Both the position numbers and the translations under genes were made by a program. From a bacterium (GTDB lineage Bacteria; BMS3Abin14): DNA of 64,000 nucleotides. Below, one piece after another: positions 8,071-16,444 of the stretch (positions within the stretch are counted from its first letter, which is position 1; each line of letters opens with the position of its first letter). The stretch is from contig CP070719.1 of assembly GCA_020350725.1 (NCBI GenBank), forward strand, positions 130,260 to 194,259, written 5' to 3'. Below the pieces are notes generated by a model. It ran no database searches, was not told the DNA's origin, and worked only from the letters and a program-made list of their open reading frames with translations.

Positions 8071-8931
8071 TCATCGTCCCAGCAGCCGTTTCAGTTCCTC
8101 CTTCATCCTCTCCTTGATGGGGGAGGCCTGCTGAAGCACGTGCCGGGCCTTGTGGAAGTCGACGATCCGGATATCCACGATCTCAGGCTCGAGGAGGATG
8201 TCGGGCGGCCGGCGCTTTATCTTCTCGCGAAGGATGGATGCCTGATAGATCTGGAAGGTATTGAACAGGGATTCGGCGAAGGAGGGGGTCAGTTCCTCCG
8301 GGACGGAGCGCCTGCCGGCGACGTTCACGGCCACGGTGATGTCACAGTCGTCCTGAATGACATCGTAGGGGACCGGGTTGACCGTGCCCCCGTCGACGAG
8401 GACGGAATGGTTATGGACGACCGGGGTAAAAATGCCCGGCAGGGCCATACTCGCCTGTACGGCCGGCATCAGTTCTCCCGACTCGAATATTACCTGTTGT
8501 CTCTTCCAAAAGTCTGCCGCAACGACCCGGAGAGGGATCTTGAGCTCGCCGAAGGTGCGTACGCCTATCCTCTGCAGATTAACCTCCATGAAACGGTCGG
8601 TATTGAGAAGACCACCCCTGACCGAAGACGGGTGCAACAGCGTGAACCACTTAAGGATGTTCCTGTTCAGCAGGGCCTCCGTAATGCCCCCCTCCTCGAA
8701 GGGGGTGTTGTCCTCGATGTGTTCCCTGATCTCCCCTGCGGACATCCCCGCAGCGTACAGCATCCCCATCAACGCCCCTGCACTGGTGCCCACGATAATA
8801 TGGGGGATGATGCCCATTTCGTCGAGAACCTCCAGGGCGAAGACGTGGGCAACACCCTTGGCTCCGCCGCCGCCCAGGGCAAGCCCGACCCTTTTGGGGG
8901 ACTCCTTGTCTATCCCTCGCCGGGTGCTCAT
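8071..8931 (-). CDS. Patatin-like phospholipase
   Basis: 286 residues. It carries the complete patatin/RssA signature: the oxyanion-hole loop LALGGGGAKG, the nucleophile motif GTSAG and the catalytic aspartate in VDGGTVNP. It is expected to hydrolyse acyl ester bonds in lipids. No signal peptide is visible. The ATG at 8931 overlaps the hflX stop in an ATGA arrangement and GGGGAGGG stands 6 bases upstream, so translation is probably coupled to hflX. A longer frame extends upstream inside hflX but is only a shadow. The tautomerase gene follows. Confidence 0.92.
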   Translation of the reverse strand: MSTRRGIDKESPKRVGLALGGGGAKGVAHVFALEVLDEMGIIPHIIVGTSAGALMGMLYAAGMSAGEIREHIEDNTPFEEGGITEALLNRNILKWFTLLHPSSVRGGLLNTDRFMEVNLQRIGVRTFGELKIPLRVVAADFWKRQQVIFESGELMPAVQASMALPGIFTPVVHNHSVLVDGGTVNPVPYDVIQDDCDITVAVNVAGRRSVPEELTPSFAESLFNTFQIYQASILREKIKRRPPDILLEPEIVDIRIVDFHKARHVLQQASPIKERMKEELKRLLGR

Positions 8932-10601
8932 GGTCCGCCCTCCCCGAGCCTCTCTCCCGCTCCTGCTCCAGGCGGCCATTGTCCCGAAGGGAGGGGGAGC
9001 CTTGCCTTCATCTCCACCAGGAGGGGCTCCAGGGTCTCTCTGGACGTTGCGCAGACGGCTATTGTCCGGTATCTGTGGACGAGATTTCCCAGGGTCTCGG
9101 GGTCCACGAGGTCTGCCTTGTTGAGAACCAGCATCCTGGGGATATCGAAGAGGCCCATCGACTGAAGGGTTTCCTCCACGGTCTGGATCTGCTCCTGACA
9201 TGCCGGGTGGGAAGCATCGGCCAGGTGGAGGATCATGTCGGCGTCGCCGATCTCCTCGAAGGTCGCCGCGAAGGCCCTTTCCAGTTCGGGAGGCAGATCC
9301 TGGATCAGGCCCACCGTGTCGGTCAGGACGCAGAGATGTCCCTCGGCGGTCGACAGGCGCCGGCTCACCGGGTCCAGAGTGGCGAAAAGCATGTCCTCGG
9401 CGACCTCGCGGCTTCTGGTCAGAGTGTTGACCAGGGTGCTCTTCCCGACGTTCGTGTAGCCCACAATGGACACGATGGGCCGCTCGCTGTCGCCGCGCTT
9501 CCGCCGCCGGGTCTCGCGTTCCCTGCGCAGCTTGGAGAGGCTTCTTTCAAGGGTCTGGATGCGCTGCCGGATGCGCCGCCGGTCGATCTCCAGCTTCGTC
9601 TCACCGGGTCCCCGGGTCCCGATCCCTCCCGCAAGCCGTGACAGGGCCGTGCCCTTCCCGACCAGCCTCGGCAGGAGATACCTGAGCTGGGCCAGTTCCA
9701 CCTGTATCTTTCCGCCCCGGCTCTTCGCGTGTTGGGCGAAGATGTCCAGGATAAGCATGGTTCTATCCACAACCTTCAGCTCCGTGGCGTCGGTGACGGC
9801 CCGCAGCTGGGAGGGGGAGAGCTCGCAGTTGAAGACAAGGGTGTCGGCGCCCTGATCGAGGGCGAGGATCGTGATCTCGCGGAGCTTTCCCTGCCCGATG
9901 ATCGTACGGGGGTCCGGCTTGACCCTCGGCTGGAGAACCGCCTCAGTGACGATCAGGCCAGCCGTCCGGGCGAGCTCCCTCAGCTCCGCCATGCTCTCCT
10001 CGGCACGGTCAACGGAGGAACCGGTCCAGCCGACGAGGAGGGTCCTCTCCTCCCCCTCCGTCGTTCGACCCTTCACCCGCCGGCTCAGGTCCTCTTCGGC
10101 CTGGGAGATGATGAACGGTGCTTCCTTGGGCAGCGCGGAGGGGCCCGGGTAGGTCTCGATGGTCCAGCGGGATCCGTCCGACGGCAGGAGATAGCCGATA
10201 TGTGTTCTTCCCGGCTGCCCGTCCTGGGAGACCTCGATGGCGGCAATGAGGTCCAGGCGGACCAGAATGAGATCGGTGAGATCCTCCCTGCTCAGACCGG
10301 ATGGTTCGAGATGGGTGTGGATGAGCCTGAGACCCCTGAGGTGGCCGGGGCTGAAGCGGTACTTCGTCAGATCGGGAATGTAGACGCTCTTCCGGTCGCC
10401 GACCAGGACAAAATTGATGATACCACGACGGTCGATCAGAAGGCCCAACTGTCTCTTGGTCTCCCGGGACAGGGCGGCCAGGGTTTTCGCCGTCTCCGGG
10501 GGCACGATCTCCTGCGCCCGCGGCTTGATCCTCCTGAGGCGTTCGAGACGTTTGAGCTGAGCCGGCCGGAGCCCGGAAGTCTTTCCCTGGATCAGTGAGA
10601 T
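8928..10601 (-). CDS. hflX: GTPase HflX, extended form, with non-canonical start
   Basis: About 557 residues if started at the ATC at 10601. HflX binds the 50S subunit and rescues or splits stalled ribosomes. G motifs are GYTNVGKST, DTVG and NKAD. The family glycine-rich segment GIGTRGPGETKLEIDRRRI is present. The first 150 residues form the extension found in long HflX proteins. The first GTG is at 10505, but coding homology continues upstream in the same frame (GKTSGLRPAQLKRLERLRR), and an in-frame TAG closes the frame just beyond. Between them there is no ATG, GTG or TTG. AAAGGAG stands 8 bases before ATC (10601), with CTG at 10595 as the other candidate. The patatin gene is coupled downstream. 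Confidence 0.9.
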   Translation of the reverse strand: MSLIQGKTSGLRPAQLKRLERLRRIKPRAQEIVPPETAKTLAALSRETKRQLGLLIDRRGIINFVLVGDRKSVYIPDLTKYRFSPGHLRGLRLIHTHLEPSGLSREDLTDLILVRLDLIAAIEVSQDGQPGRTHIGYLLPSDGSRWTIETYPGPSALPKEAPFIISQAEEDLSRRVKGRTTEGEERTLLVGWTGSSVDRAEESMAELRELARTAGLIVTEAVLQPRVKPDPRTIIGQGKLREITILALDQGADTLVFNCELSPSQLRAVTDATELKVVDRTMLILDIFAQHAKSRGGKIQVELAQLRYLLPRLVGKGTALSRLAGGIGTRGPGETKLEIDRRRIRQRIQTLERSLSKLRRERETRRRKRGDSERPIVSIVGYTNVGKSTLVNTLTRSREVAEDMLFATLDPVSRRLSTAEGHLCVLTDTVGLIQDLPPELERAFAATFEEIGDADMILHLADASHPACQEQIQTVEETLQSMGLFDIPRMLVLNKADLVDPETLGNLVHRYRTIAVCATSRETLEPLLVEMKARLPLPSGQWPPGAGAGERLGEGGP

Positions 10602-10650
10602 GGCGACATCTCCTTTCAGCTATCTGAATGTTAATCCTCCGCGAAGGGCT

Positions 10651-10679
10651 TTGCAAGAACGTGATGGATCGGTTACATT
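10651..10679 (+). promoter_or_regulatory. Sigma70-type promoter, probably giving a leaderless mRNA
   Basis: TTGCAA at 10651-10656 and TACATT at 10674-10679 are separated by 17 bases. Only 8 bases lie between the -10 box and the ATG at 10688, so transcription should begin at or next to the start codon. There is no Shine-Dalgarno sequence. Confidence 0.6.
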
Positions 10680-10687
10680 GACGGCCC

Positions 10688-11869
10688 ATGATCGAGGACA
10701 CGGAAACCGGTGCTCTCCGGGACGGCTGTTATCTGAAACGCCTGGAAGAGCCCGTCATCTACGATGCGGTTAAGGACGCAGTCTACCTGGTGGATGAGGA
10801 GGCCTTCGCCCGGATCCTGGCAATGTCCCAGCAGGGCGTCGCCGACGGCGAGGCCGCCACTCTCCTCCGGAGATCGGGGCTCTTCCAGGGCGGTGCCCGC
10901 CGGAATGCGGCGGTCCTGGCGGGTTGCGCCCCCACGCCCTCGCTGCGCTACCTGGAGGTCCAGGTGACGGCGAGGTGTGACAAGGCCTGCCGTCACTGTT
11001 ATCAGGGCAGCCCCTCGTCCCGGGACATGACGGCGGAAACCCTCGCCCGGATCCTCGACCAGTTCGAGGTGATGCAGGGTCTCAAGGTCATGATCTCCGG
11101 GGGGGAACCCCTCTGCCATCCCCGGTTCACCGATCTGGCGGGGGTCCTGGAGGGGAGGGTCCTGAGGAAGGTCCTGATAACCCACGGGGAGAGAATAGAC
11201 GGCGCAGCGGCCCGATCCCTGAAGATGTTCGAACAGGTCCAGGTATCCCTGGACGGGTGGGGAGGCAGCCATGACAGCCTTCGGGGACCGGGCTCCTTCA
11301 GAAGGGCCGTTGCGGGTATCGAGGCCCTCGCCGCCGAGGGAATACCCATAGGGATCGCCACCATGGTTCACCGTGATAATCTGGGGGACTTCGAGCGGAT
11401 GGCCCGATTTCTGGATGGACTCGACGTCTGCGAGTGGGGTATCGATGTGCCCTGTCCCGCCGGAAGGTGGGGCAGGGAGGAGACGGGGGATCGGCATCTT
11501 ATGAGGGCCATGGTCGGGAGGATGTCATACGCCTTCGGAGGCGGGTTTCACGGCGGCTCGGAGGGCCTGGCCTGCGGTGCCCATCTGATGACGGTATTTC
11601 CCGATGGCTCAGCAGCCAAGTGCGGATTCTTCGCCGACGAGGCTGCCGGCGGAGCGGACCACGACCTCGTCGCCGCCTGGAAGATGGTCTGGCAGATCTC
11701 CCTGGCTGACCTTGCCTGCGACTGTGATCATGTCGAGGAGTGTGCCGGAGGATGCCGCTTCCGCGCCCGGATTCTCACGGGAGATCGTCTTGGGCCCGAT
11801 CCGGTCCAGTGCATGGCCAGAGGCGTTGAGATAAAGGATAGGGCTGGAGGCGGAGGGAAGCCAGGGTGA
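10688..11869 (+). CDS. Radical SAM/SPASM protein with PqqD-like N-terminal region
   Basis: 393 residues. Residues 15-70 (YLKRLEEPVIYDAVKDAVYL, then LLRRSGLF) look like a PqqD/RRE-type peptide-recognition domain. The radical SAM motif CDKACRHCYQG lies at about residue 100, with the SAM-binding ISGGEPL. The C-terminal part has SPASM-type cysteines (CGAHL, CGFFADE, CDCDHVEECAGGC) for additional Fe-S clusters. This architecture is shared with PqqE, NirJ/AhbD and RiPP maturases. The substrate is unknown, and no candidate precursor peptide lies beside it. It is a single gene between divergent hflX and a convergent regulator gene, with its own promoter at 10651. Confidence 0.85.
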   Translation: MIEDTETGALRDGCYLKRLEEPVIYDAVKDAVYLVDEEAFARILAMSQQGVADGEAATLLRRSGLFQGGARRNAAVLAGCAPTPSLRYLEVQVTARCDKACRHCYQGSPSSRDMTAETLARILDQFEVMQGLKVMISGGEPLCHPRFTDLAGVLEGRVLRKVLITHGERIDGAAARSLKMFEQVQVSLDGWGGSHDSLRGPGSFRRAVAGIEALAAEGIPIGIATMVHRDNLGDFERMARFLDGLDVCEWGIDVPCPAGRWGREETGDRHLMRAMVGRMSYAFGGGFHGGSEGLACGAHLMTVFPDGSAAKCGFFADEAAGGADHDLVAAWKMVWQISLADLACDCDHVEECAGGCRFRARILTGDRLGPDPVQCMARGVEIKDRAGGGGKPG

Positions 11870-11894
11870 AGCGGTGTTCGCCACCCGCTTTCAC
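11866..11894. terminator. Imperfect hairpin between convergent genes
   Basis: GTGAAGCGGTG and CCACCCGCTTTCAC pair around the loop TTCG with one or two bulges. The element overlaps the stop codons of both converging genes and could end both transcripts. There is no strong U-run. Confidence 0.35.
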
Positions 11895-12601
11895 GCAAAG
11901 CGGCCGAGGATCCTCGACTTGCTGTCCACATAGGACCCGATGGACTCCCTGTCCTGTCTGTCGAGGGTGAGGAACTCGACGCCTACTCCCTTGGGGCTGT
12001 TGGCGCTGGGCCGTCCCTGCCATCGCACCACGGCCCGGGTGCTGATGGAGGCCTCCACCTGGGGAAGGGAGAACGTCATCTCGAGCTCCTGGCCGGGATC
12101 CGGCGGTGGGGAGAATTCGACAAATGCTCCACCGACGGCGAGGGTGGAGATCCACGACCTGACCGAATCCCCGGATATCATCACCTGGCAGGGCAGGCGA
12201 GTCGATACGCGGGGATTGCTTCTCCTGGCCAGGTTCAGGGCCTCCTCGATAACGGCAAGCAGCGGTTCCCGCTGGAGGGGCTTGGCTATAAAACCGTCAC
12301 AGCCGGCCGCCAGGCATCGCTTCCTCGCCTCGCCCGTCGTCGTCTCGGAGGAGGTCATTATCACCGGGATGCGTCTGGTGTCGGGGTCACTCTTGATCTC
12401 CCGGCACACGGCGTCGCCGTTGATGTCGGGCATGAAAAGGTCGAGGAGAACCAGGTCGGGCCTGTTCGTCCGGACCTTGACCAGGGCCTCCTCGCCCGAT
12501 CGGGCCGTGTCGATAGCGAAGGACTCCCTGTCGAGGAAGCTCTTTTCCAGGTCCAGGAAAAGCTGCACGTCGTCCACCAGCAACAGCCTGATCTTCTTCA
12601 T
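11891..12601 (-). CDS. Response regulator with PilZ output domain
   Basis: 236 residues. The receiver domain occupies residues 1-120: LLLVDD, the phosphoacceptor aspartate in LVLLDLFMPDING, the conserved threonine/serine region MTSSET and the lysine in FIAKPL. A PilZ domain follows (RVSTRLPCQVMI, then GVGVEFLTLD), where cyclic di-GMP would bind via RxxxR and the later small-residue motif. It therefore probably links phosphorelay input to cyclic di-GMP output, for example in motility or surface behaviour. No histidine kinase lies next to it. Cytoplasmic. Divergently transcribed from exbB. Confidence 0.92.
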   Translation of the reverse strand: MKKIRLLLVDDVQLFLDLEKSFLDRESFAIDTARSGEEALVKVRTNRPDLVLLDLFMPDINGDAVCREIKSDPDTRRIPVIMTSSETTTGEARKRCLAAGCDGFIAKPLQREPLLAVIEEALNLARRSNPRVSTRLPCQVMISGDSVRSWISTLAVGGAFVEFSPPPDPGQELEMTFSLPQVEASISTRAVVRWQGRPSANSPKGVGVEFLTLDRQDRESIGSYVDSKSRILGRFA

Positions 12602-12804
12602 CAGTCCGACCTTTCCGGAGCGGGGGGTTTTGGTTACAATAATCCAGGCAGCCCATTTTTCCCCAATTGGGTATGTGGGTCAAGAAAGAGATTGCGGAAC
12701 CGGAGATCCATGACGGGCCCGGCGCGGAAAAACAAGGATCATGGAGTGACGGACATCTCCCAGAGAACTTCCCCGACAACCGACGCCATTCCGGGGAGAA
12801 TGAT

Positions 12805-13422
12805 ATGACCGGTACCTGGCTCGCGTTCCTGACCCGGGGGGGATTTCTCATGATCCCCATCCTGATCTGCTCGGTGATCGGCCTGGCCCTGATCGTCGAC
12901 CGACTCTATGTCTACCGGAAGCTGAACCTGCAGGGCTTCACCATCGGAGAGGAGGTTCGCTCGGCCCTGAGAGCCAACGCCCTGGACGAGGCGATGGCCG
13001 GGCTGGCCGAAGACCCTTCGGCCGGATCCTCCGTCCTCCGGGAAGCCATCGGCGATGCGGTCGAGGGCCGGTCGGGCGGGGTGAGGACGGCCTTTATCCT
13101 GGCCGGCGGGAACCTCGTGCGTGCGATGGAAGAGTCCCTGCGGGGGCTGGCCACCATCGCCGCGATCTCGCCTCTCCTCGGCCTGTTGGGCACGGTCGTA
13201 GGGATGATCAGAGCCTTCATGGAGATCGAGTCACACGGTGCGAGCGTCAGCGCAAGCCTTCTGGCGGGTGGCATCTGGGAAGCGCTTCTGACCACGGCAG
13301 CGGGTCTGACGGTGGCCATACCCTGCCTCCTGTTCCACAATCTTTTCCAGGGTCGCATCGAGTGGGTGGAGGGCCAGCTGTCCCTGCTGGCGGCGGAGCT
13401 GTCGGATGTGGTGGGCGACTGA
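12805..13422 (+). CDS. exbB: MotA/TolQ/ExbB-family proton channel protein
   Basis: 205 residues. Three transmembrane segments are visible: [38 protein letters not shown] and [18 protein letters not shown]. The middle helix carries the family signature [10 protein letters not shown]. With ExbD it would form an inner-membrane, proton-driven motor for TonB-, Tol- or Agl-like work. I start at the ATG at 12805, with GGGGAGAA upstream; an upstream in-frame start at 12667 adds 46 residues of non-conserved sequence. exbD overlaps by 17 bases. No TonB or TolA partner is adjacent, so the process driven is unknown. Confidence 0.92.
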   Translation: MTGTWLAFLTRGGFLMIPILICSVIGLALIVDRLYVYRKLNLQGFTIGEEVRSALRANALDEAMAGLAEDPSAGSSVLREAIGDAVEGRSGGVRTAFILAGGNLVRAMEESLRGLATIAAISPLLGLLGTVVGMIRAFMEIESHGASVSASLLAGGIWEALLTTAAGLTVAIPCLLFHNLFQGRIEWVEGQLSLLAAELSDVVGD

Positions 13423-13843
13423 GGGATTCAGGCCGCGCAGAAGACGGATGCTCGAGTTGGGGATCACCCCCCTGATCGACATCGTTTTCCTGCTCCTCAT
13501 CTTCTTCATGCTGACTTCCCGCTTCGTCATGCAGGAGGGCATCGAGGTTCACCTCCCCGAAACCGAGAAGGAACACACCCTGCCCTCAGGGGAGGTGAGG
13601 ATCATATACGTGAGGGCGGACGGCTCCCTGAGCTTCGAGGGGAGTCCCTGGACCCTGGCGGCCATCGATCAGTATCTCGCCGGCCGCGGCGGGGAACTCA
13701 GGGAGGTCCCCTTCGAGGTCCGTGCCGATCGAAAGGCCTCGATCCAGTCGGTGGTGTCCCTGATGGAGGTCCTGCGCGAGAGAGGCGTGCAAAGGGTGAC
13801 CCTTGGCACGGTTCGCGCATCCGGTACCGGTCAGGTCCCTTAG
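13406..13843 (+). CDS. exbD: ExbD/TolR-family protein
   Basis: 145 residues. A basic N-terminus ([12 protein letters not shown]) precedes the single transmembrane helix [17 protein letters not shown], whose aspartate is the conserved proton-path residue. The rest is periplasmic and ends in the family's C-terminal fold ([20 protein letters not shown]-like). The start ATG at 13406 lies inside the end of exbB, indicating translational coupling. It is the second half of the ExbBD motor. No tonB follows; the next gene, 184 bases on, is a multihaem cytochrome. A T-run after the stop (13870-13876) has no clear stem. Confidence 0.92.
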   Translation: MWWATEGFRPRRRRMLELGITPLIDIVFLLLIFFMLTSRFVMQEGIEVHLPETEKEHTLPSGEVRIIYVRADGSLSFEGSPWTLAAIDQYLAGRGGELREVPFEVRADRKASIQSVVSLMEVLRERGVQRVTLGTVRASGTGQVP

Positions 13844-14027
13844 TTGGGGGTTTCACCGGTGCCTCTGGGTTTTTTTGCGCAGTCGGGTTGAGAGATATAC
13901 CGCAGTGGACGAGGTTTTCCCCGAGGATCGACGGCCCCCGGCAGTCGGGAAAGAGGATCACCCCGATATGCCGTGAAGGGCCTGATAGACAATGGCCCTT
14001 TCCGGGGGGATTCCCTGAGAGGTAAAT

Positions 14028-15365
14028 GTGTTGGAAAAGATCAGACCCATCTTCCTGCTTCTGCCCATCGCCCTGGTTTGTATCCTTGCACCCTCCGCGG
14101 GGTTCGCCCTGCCGGTGTGCGCCGAGTGTCACGGCGAGTGGCTCGAGTCGGCCAAGGTCCGCAAGGTCCTTCACCCCCCCTTTGAGGAGGACGACTGTGT
14201 CTCCTGTCACGACGACCACGGGGACGACGGGCGGCTGGTCCTGGTCGAGGAGGGTACGGCCCTCTGTTTCCAGTGCCACGATGAGCCGGCAGAGGGCTCC
14301 GGGATCCACCCCGTTATCGAAGACGAGGGCTGCCTGGGCTGCCACGATCCGCACGGTTCGGCGAGCCGACCGCTGCTGACGGAGCCTGCCGAGGACCTCT
14401 GCCTGGGCTGTCACGACGACGTCATGGCCGGCGCGGCCCGGCACGAGGCGGCTCTGGACGGCGGCTGCACCGATTGCCACAGCCCCCACGCCTCCCGCCA
14501 CGCGAAGCTCCTCCTGTCCGAGCCGCCCAACCTCTGTCTCGACTGCCACGACGATCCGACGGCAGAGGGCAGGGTGCACGCGGCCGTCGAGGACGAGGGC
14601 TGTCTGTTCTGCCATGGCCCCCACAGCTCAGAGAACAGACGGCTGCTGACGGAGCCTGCCGAGGACCTCTGCCTGGGCTGTCACGACGACGTCATGGCCG
14701 GCGCGGTCCGGCACGAAGCGGCCCTGGACGGCGGCTGCACCGACTGCCACAGCCCCCACGCCTCGGGCCACGCGAAGCTCCTCCTCAGCAAGGTCCCCGA
14801 CCTCTGCACGGACTGTCACGAGGTGGTGGGGCCGCTTGACAGCCACCTGCACACCGCCCTCGCGGACGGCGGCTGCACCGACTGTCACCTTCCCCACGCG
14901 GCAGGCAGACCCAAACTGCTGACCGGCGCCTATAATATGGAGCGGTTTCCCGACGGATTCAGCGAAGGCATGTACGAGCTGTGTTTCCAGTGCCACGACC
15001 CCTCCCTCGTGACCGGGAAGGGGGACCAAGGGGTGACCAATTTCCGGAACGGGCCCAAGAACCTCCACGACGTCCACGTGCAGGGGCAGCTGGTCCCAAA
15101 CAAATACGGCATCGTCAAGCGGGGTAAGGCCAGGTCGTGTTCCGTCTGTCACGATCCCCATGGGTCTTCCCAGCCCTTCGATCTGATCAGGGAGTACAGC
15201 TGCCAGGGTGTCTTCTGTTTTACGATGACCTACCATCCTCTGGAGGATGGGGGCAGGTGTATGGTGGGGTGTCACAAGCCCCAATCCTACCACCGCTCAG
15301 GAAGTGGGGCCGGCGATCGGTCGGCGGAGATCTCAGGGCAGCCCGTCGATCAGAAGCCGGATTGA
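14028..15365 (+). CDS. Periplasmic multihaem cytochrome c, 14 CxxCH plus one CxxxCH
   Basis: 445 residues with a signal peptide (LLLPIALVCILAPSAGFA). I count 14 CxxCH haem-binding motifs, among them CAECH, CVSCH, CFQCH, CLGCH, CTDCH, CLDCH and CSVCH, plus a final CMVGCH with three intervening residues. Motifs come in pairs about 20-40 residues apart, as in the doubled-CxxCH domain family. The protein probably carries electrons in or across the periplasm. A 270-bp internal duplication is described separately. The start is GTG 14028 or TTG 14031, with GAGAGG upstream. Haem attachment would need the ccm operon at 26-31 kb. Neighbours do not show the redox partner. Confidence 0.9.
   Translation: MLEKIRPIFLLLPIALVCILAPSAGFALPVCAECHGEWLESAKVRKVLHPPFEEDDCVSCHDDHGDDGRLVLVEEGTALCFQCHDEPAEGSGIHPVIEDEGCLGCHDPHGSASRPLLTEPAEDLCLGCHDDVMAGAARHEAALDGGCTDCHSPHASRHAKLLLSEPPNLCLDCHDDPTAEGRVHAAVEDEGCLFCHGPHSSENRRLLTEPAEDLCLGCHDDVMAGAVRHEAALDGGCTDCHSPHASGHAKLLLSKVPDLCTDCHEVVGPLDSHLHTALADGGCTDCHLPHAAGRPKLLTGAYNMERFPDGFSEGMYELCFQCHDPSLVTGKGDQGVTNFRNGPKNLHDVHVQGQLVPNKYGIVKRGKARSCSVCHDPHGSSQPFDLIREYSCQGVFCFTMTYHPLEDGGRCMVGCHKPQSYHRSGSGAGDRSAEISGQPVDQKPD
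14372..14785 (+). repeat. Internal duplication in the cytochrome gene
   Basis: 144 bases at 14372-14515 recur at 14642-14785, exactly 270 bases (90 codons) later, with six mismatches. Each copy encodes a CLGCH/CTDCH haem pair. Four of the six differences are single-base changes and two are adjacent, consistent with a fairly recent duplication of two haem-pair modules. Confidence 0.9.
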
Positions 15366-15438
15366 CACGAACGGCACGGAAGTCGCTTTTCAACAGGGGC
15401 CCGTCGGGTCCCTCCAGCCGGGTGCAGAGGCCCCTGGA

Positions 15439-16035
15439 TCACCCCCCGGTCATCCCGATCTCTTCCGCAATCCGATCCCACAGGGCGCCTATGGGTATGG
15501 CAGAGTCCTTTACCGATGTGGGAACGATCCTCTCCCTGGGCTCATCGAGCGTCCTGCTGATCACCTCCAGGGACCGAAGCCGACCGGATCTTGAGAGCTT
15601 GTCGGCCTTTGTCGCCACAACGATGTCCGGGATCCCCCTCTCCTTTATGATCCTGTGAACCGTGATATCGTCCCGGGTGGGGGGATGTCTTATGTCGATG
15701 AGGTGAAGAGCGAGAGCCGGCCCGGGGTGGTTGTCCAGAAAAGCCTCCACGAGATGCTGCCACTGGGAGGTCATCGCCCTCGGTGCACGGGAGAAACCGT
15801 ATCCCGGAAGGTCGACCAGGAGGACAGATCCGTTGACGAGGTAGTAAAAGATCGCCCTCGTCTTGCCGGGTTTCGAGCTTACCTTGACCAGCTTCTTACG
15901 TCCCATCAACGAGGCCAGGAGGGATGACTTCCCCACGTTGGACCGTCCAAAGACAGCGACCTGGGGATAGCCGGGACTGGGGATCTGATCCGGGACGAAT
16001 GCCTGGTCGAAGAGTTCAGCGGACGTGATTTTCAT
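15439..16035 (-). CDS. engB: Ribosome-biogenesis GTPase EngB (YsxC/YihA)
   Basis: 198 residues, the usual length. G motifs are GRSNVGKSS, a TRAIFYY switch, DLPGYGFSRA and TKADKL. EngB is an essential GTPase in 50S subunit assembly in many bacteria. The ATG at 16035 starts the conserved MKITSAELF segment; the longer in-frame extension to 16209 is low-complexity and not conserved. It converges with the cytochrome gene, and the 73 bases between them hold no strong terminator. Confidence 0.95.
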   Translation of the reverse strand: MKITSAELFDQAFVPDQIPSPGYPQVAVFGRSNVGKSSLLASLMGRKKLVKVSSKPGKTRAIFYYLVNGSVLLVDLPGYGFSRAPRAMTSQWQHLVEAFLDNHPGPALALHLIDIRHPPTRDDITVHRIIKERGIPDIVVATKADKLSRSGRLRSLEVISRTLDEPRERIVPTSVKDSAIPIGALWDRIAEEIGMTGG

Positions 16036-16444
16036 GGGGTTCACGTTACACGGAGCCGGAGGGGCCGTCAACCGACGCCGGCAGGCAGAGGGGCAGAGGT
16101 TTGGTGCCGGAGCCGGGAACAAGGAACCGAGTCTCAGAACAGACGATCGCCGGGTGCGGGATTTTCCGGAGATCGGTTGGCTAGGGGGTCGCACACTCAC
16201 CAAATTCATGGTAATGTTTACGAGTTTTCACAAGCTGTCTCAATCTTCCAGAGGCTGATCGAGGGGACGTCGGGCGGCCTGCGGGGGACTTCGTCATCCG
16301 CAGAGCGGCCCGAACCCCCGATTCGGACCGGGGTGGGCGACAGCCGTATCCCGCGGACCTGACATGTCCCCGCCAGGCACCCTGTTCCGGTCCACGGGCA
16401 AGGGGGCCCTGCCGGAGGATCTGACGGAGAGGAGAGAAAAAAGG
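16036..16444. other. Divergent intergenic region between engB and nfnA
   Basis: 409 bases that must hold promoters for engB (minus) and nfnAB (plus). A relatively AT-rich patch lies at 16195-16245. I see no gene and no clear -35/-10 pair. Large open frames crossing it on the minus strand are shadows of the nfn genes. Confidence 0.4.

Noticed and set aside
8047-9165. 372-codon plus-strand frame over the patatin and hflX genes
   Set aside because: Shadow of two well-supported minus-strand genes that overlap by ATGA and carry all family motifs.
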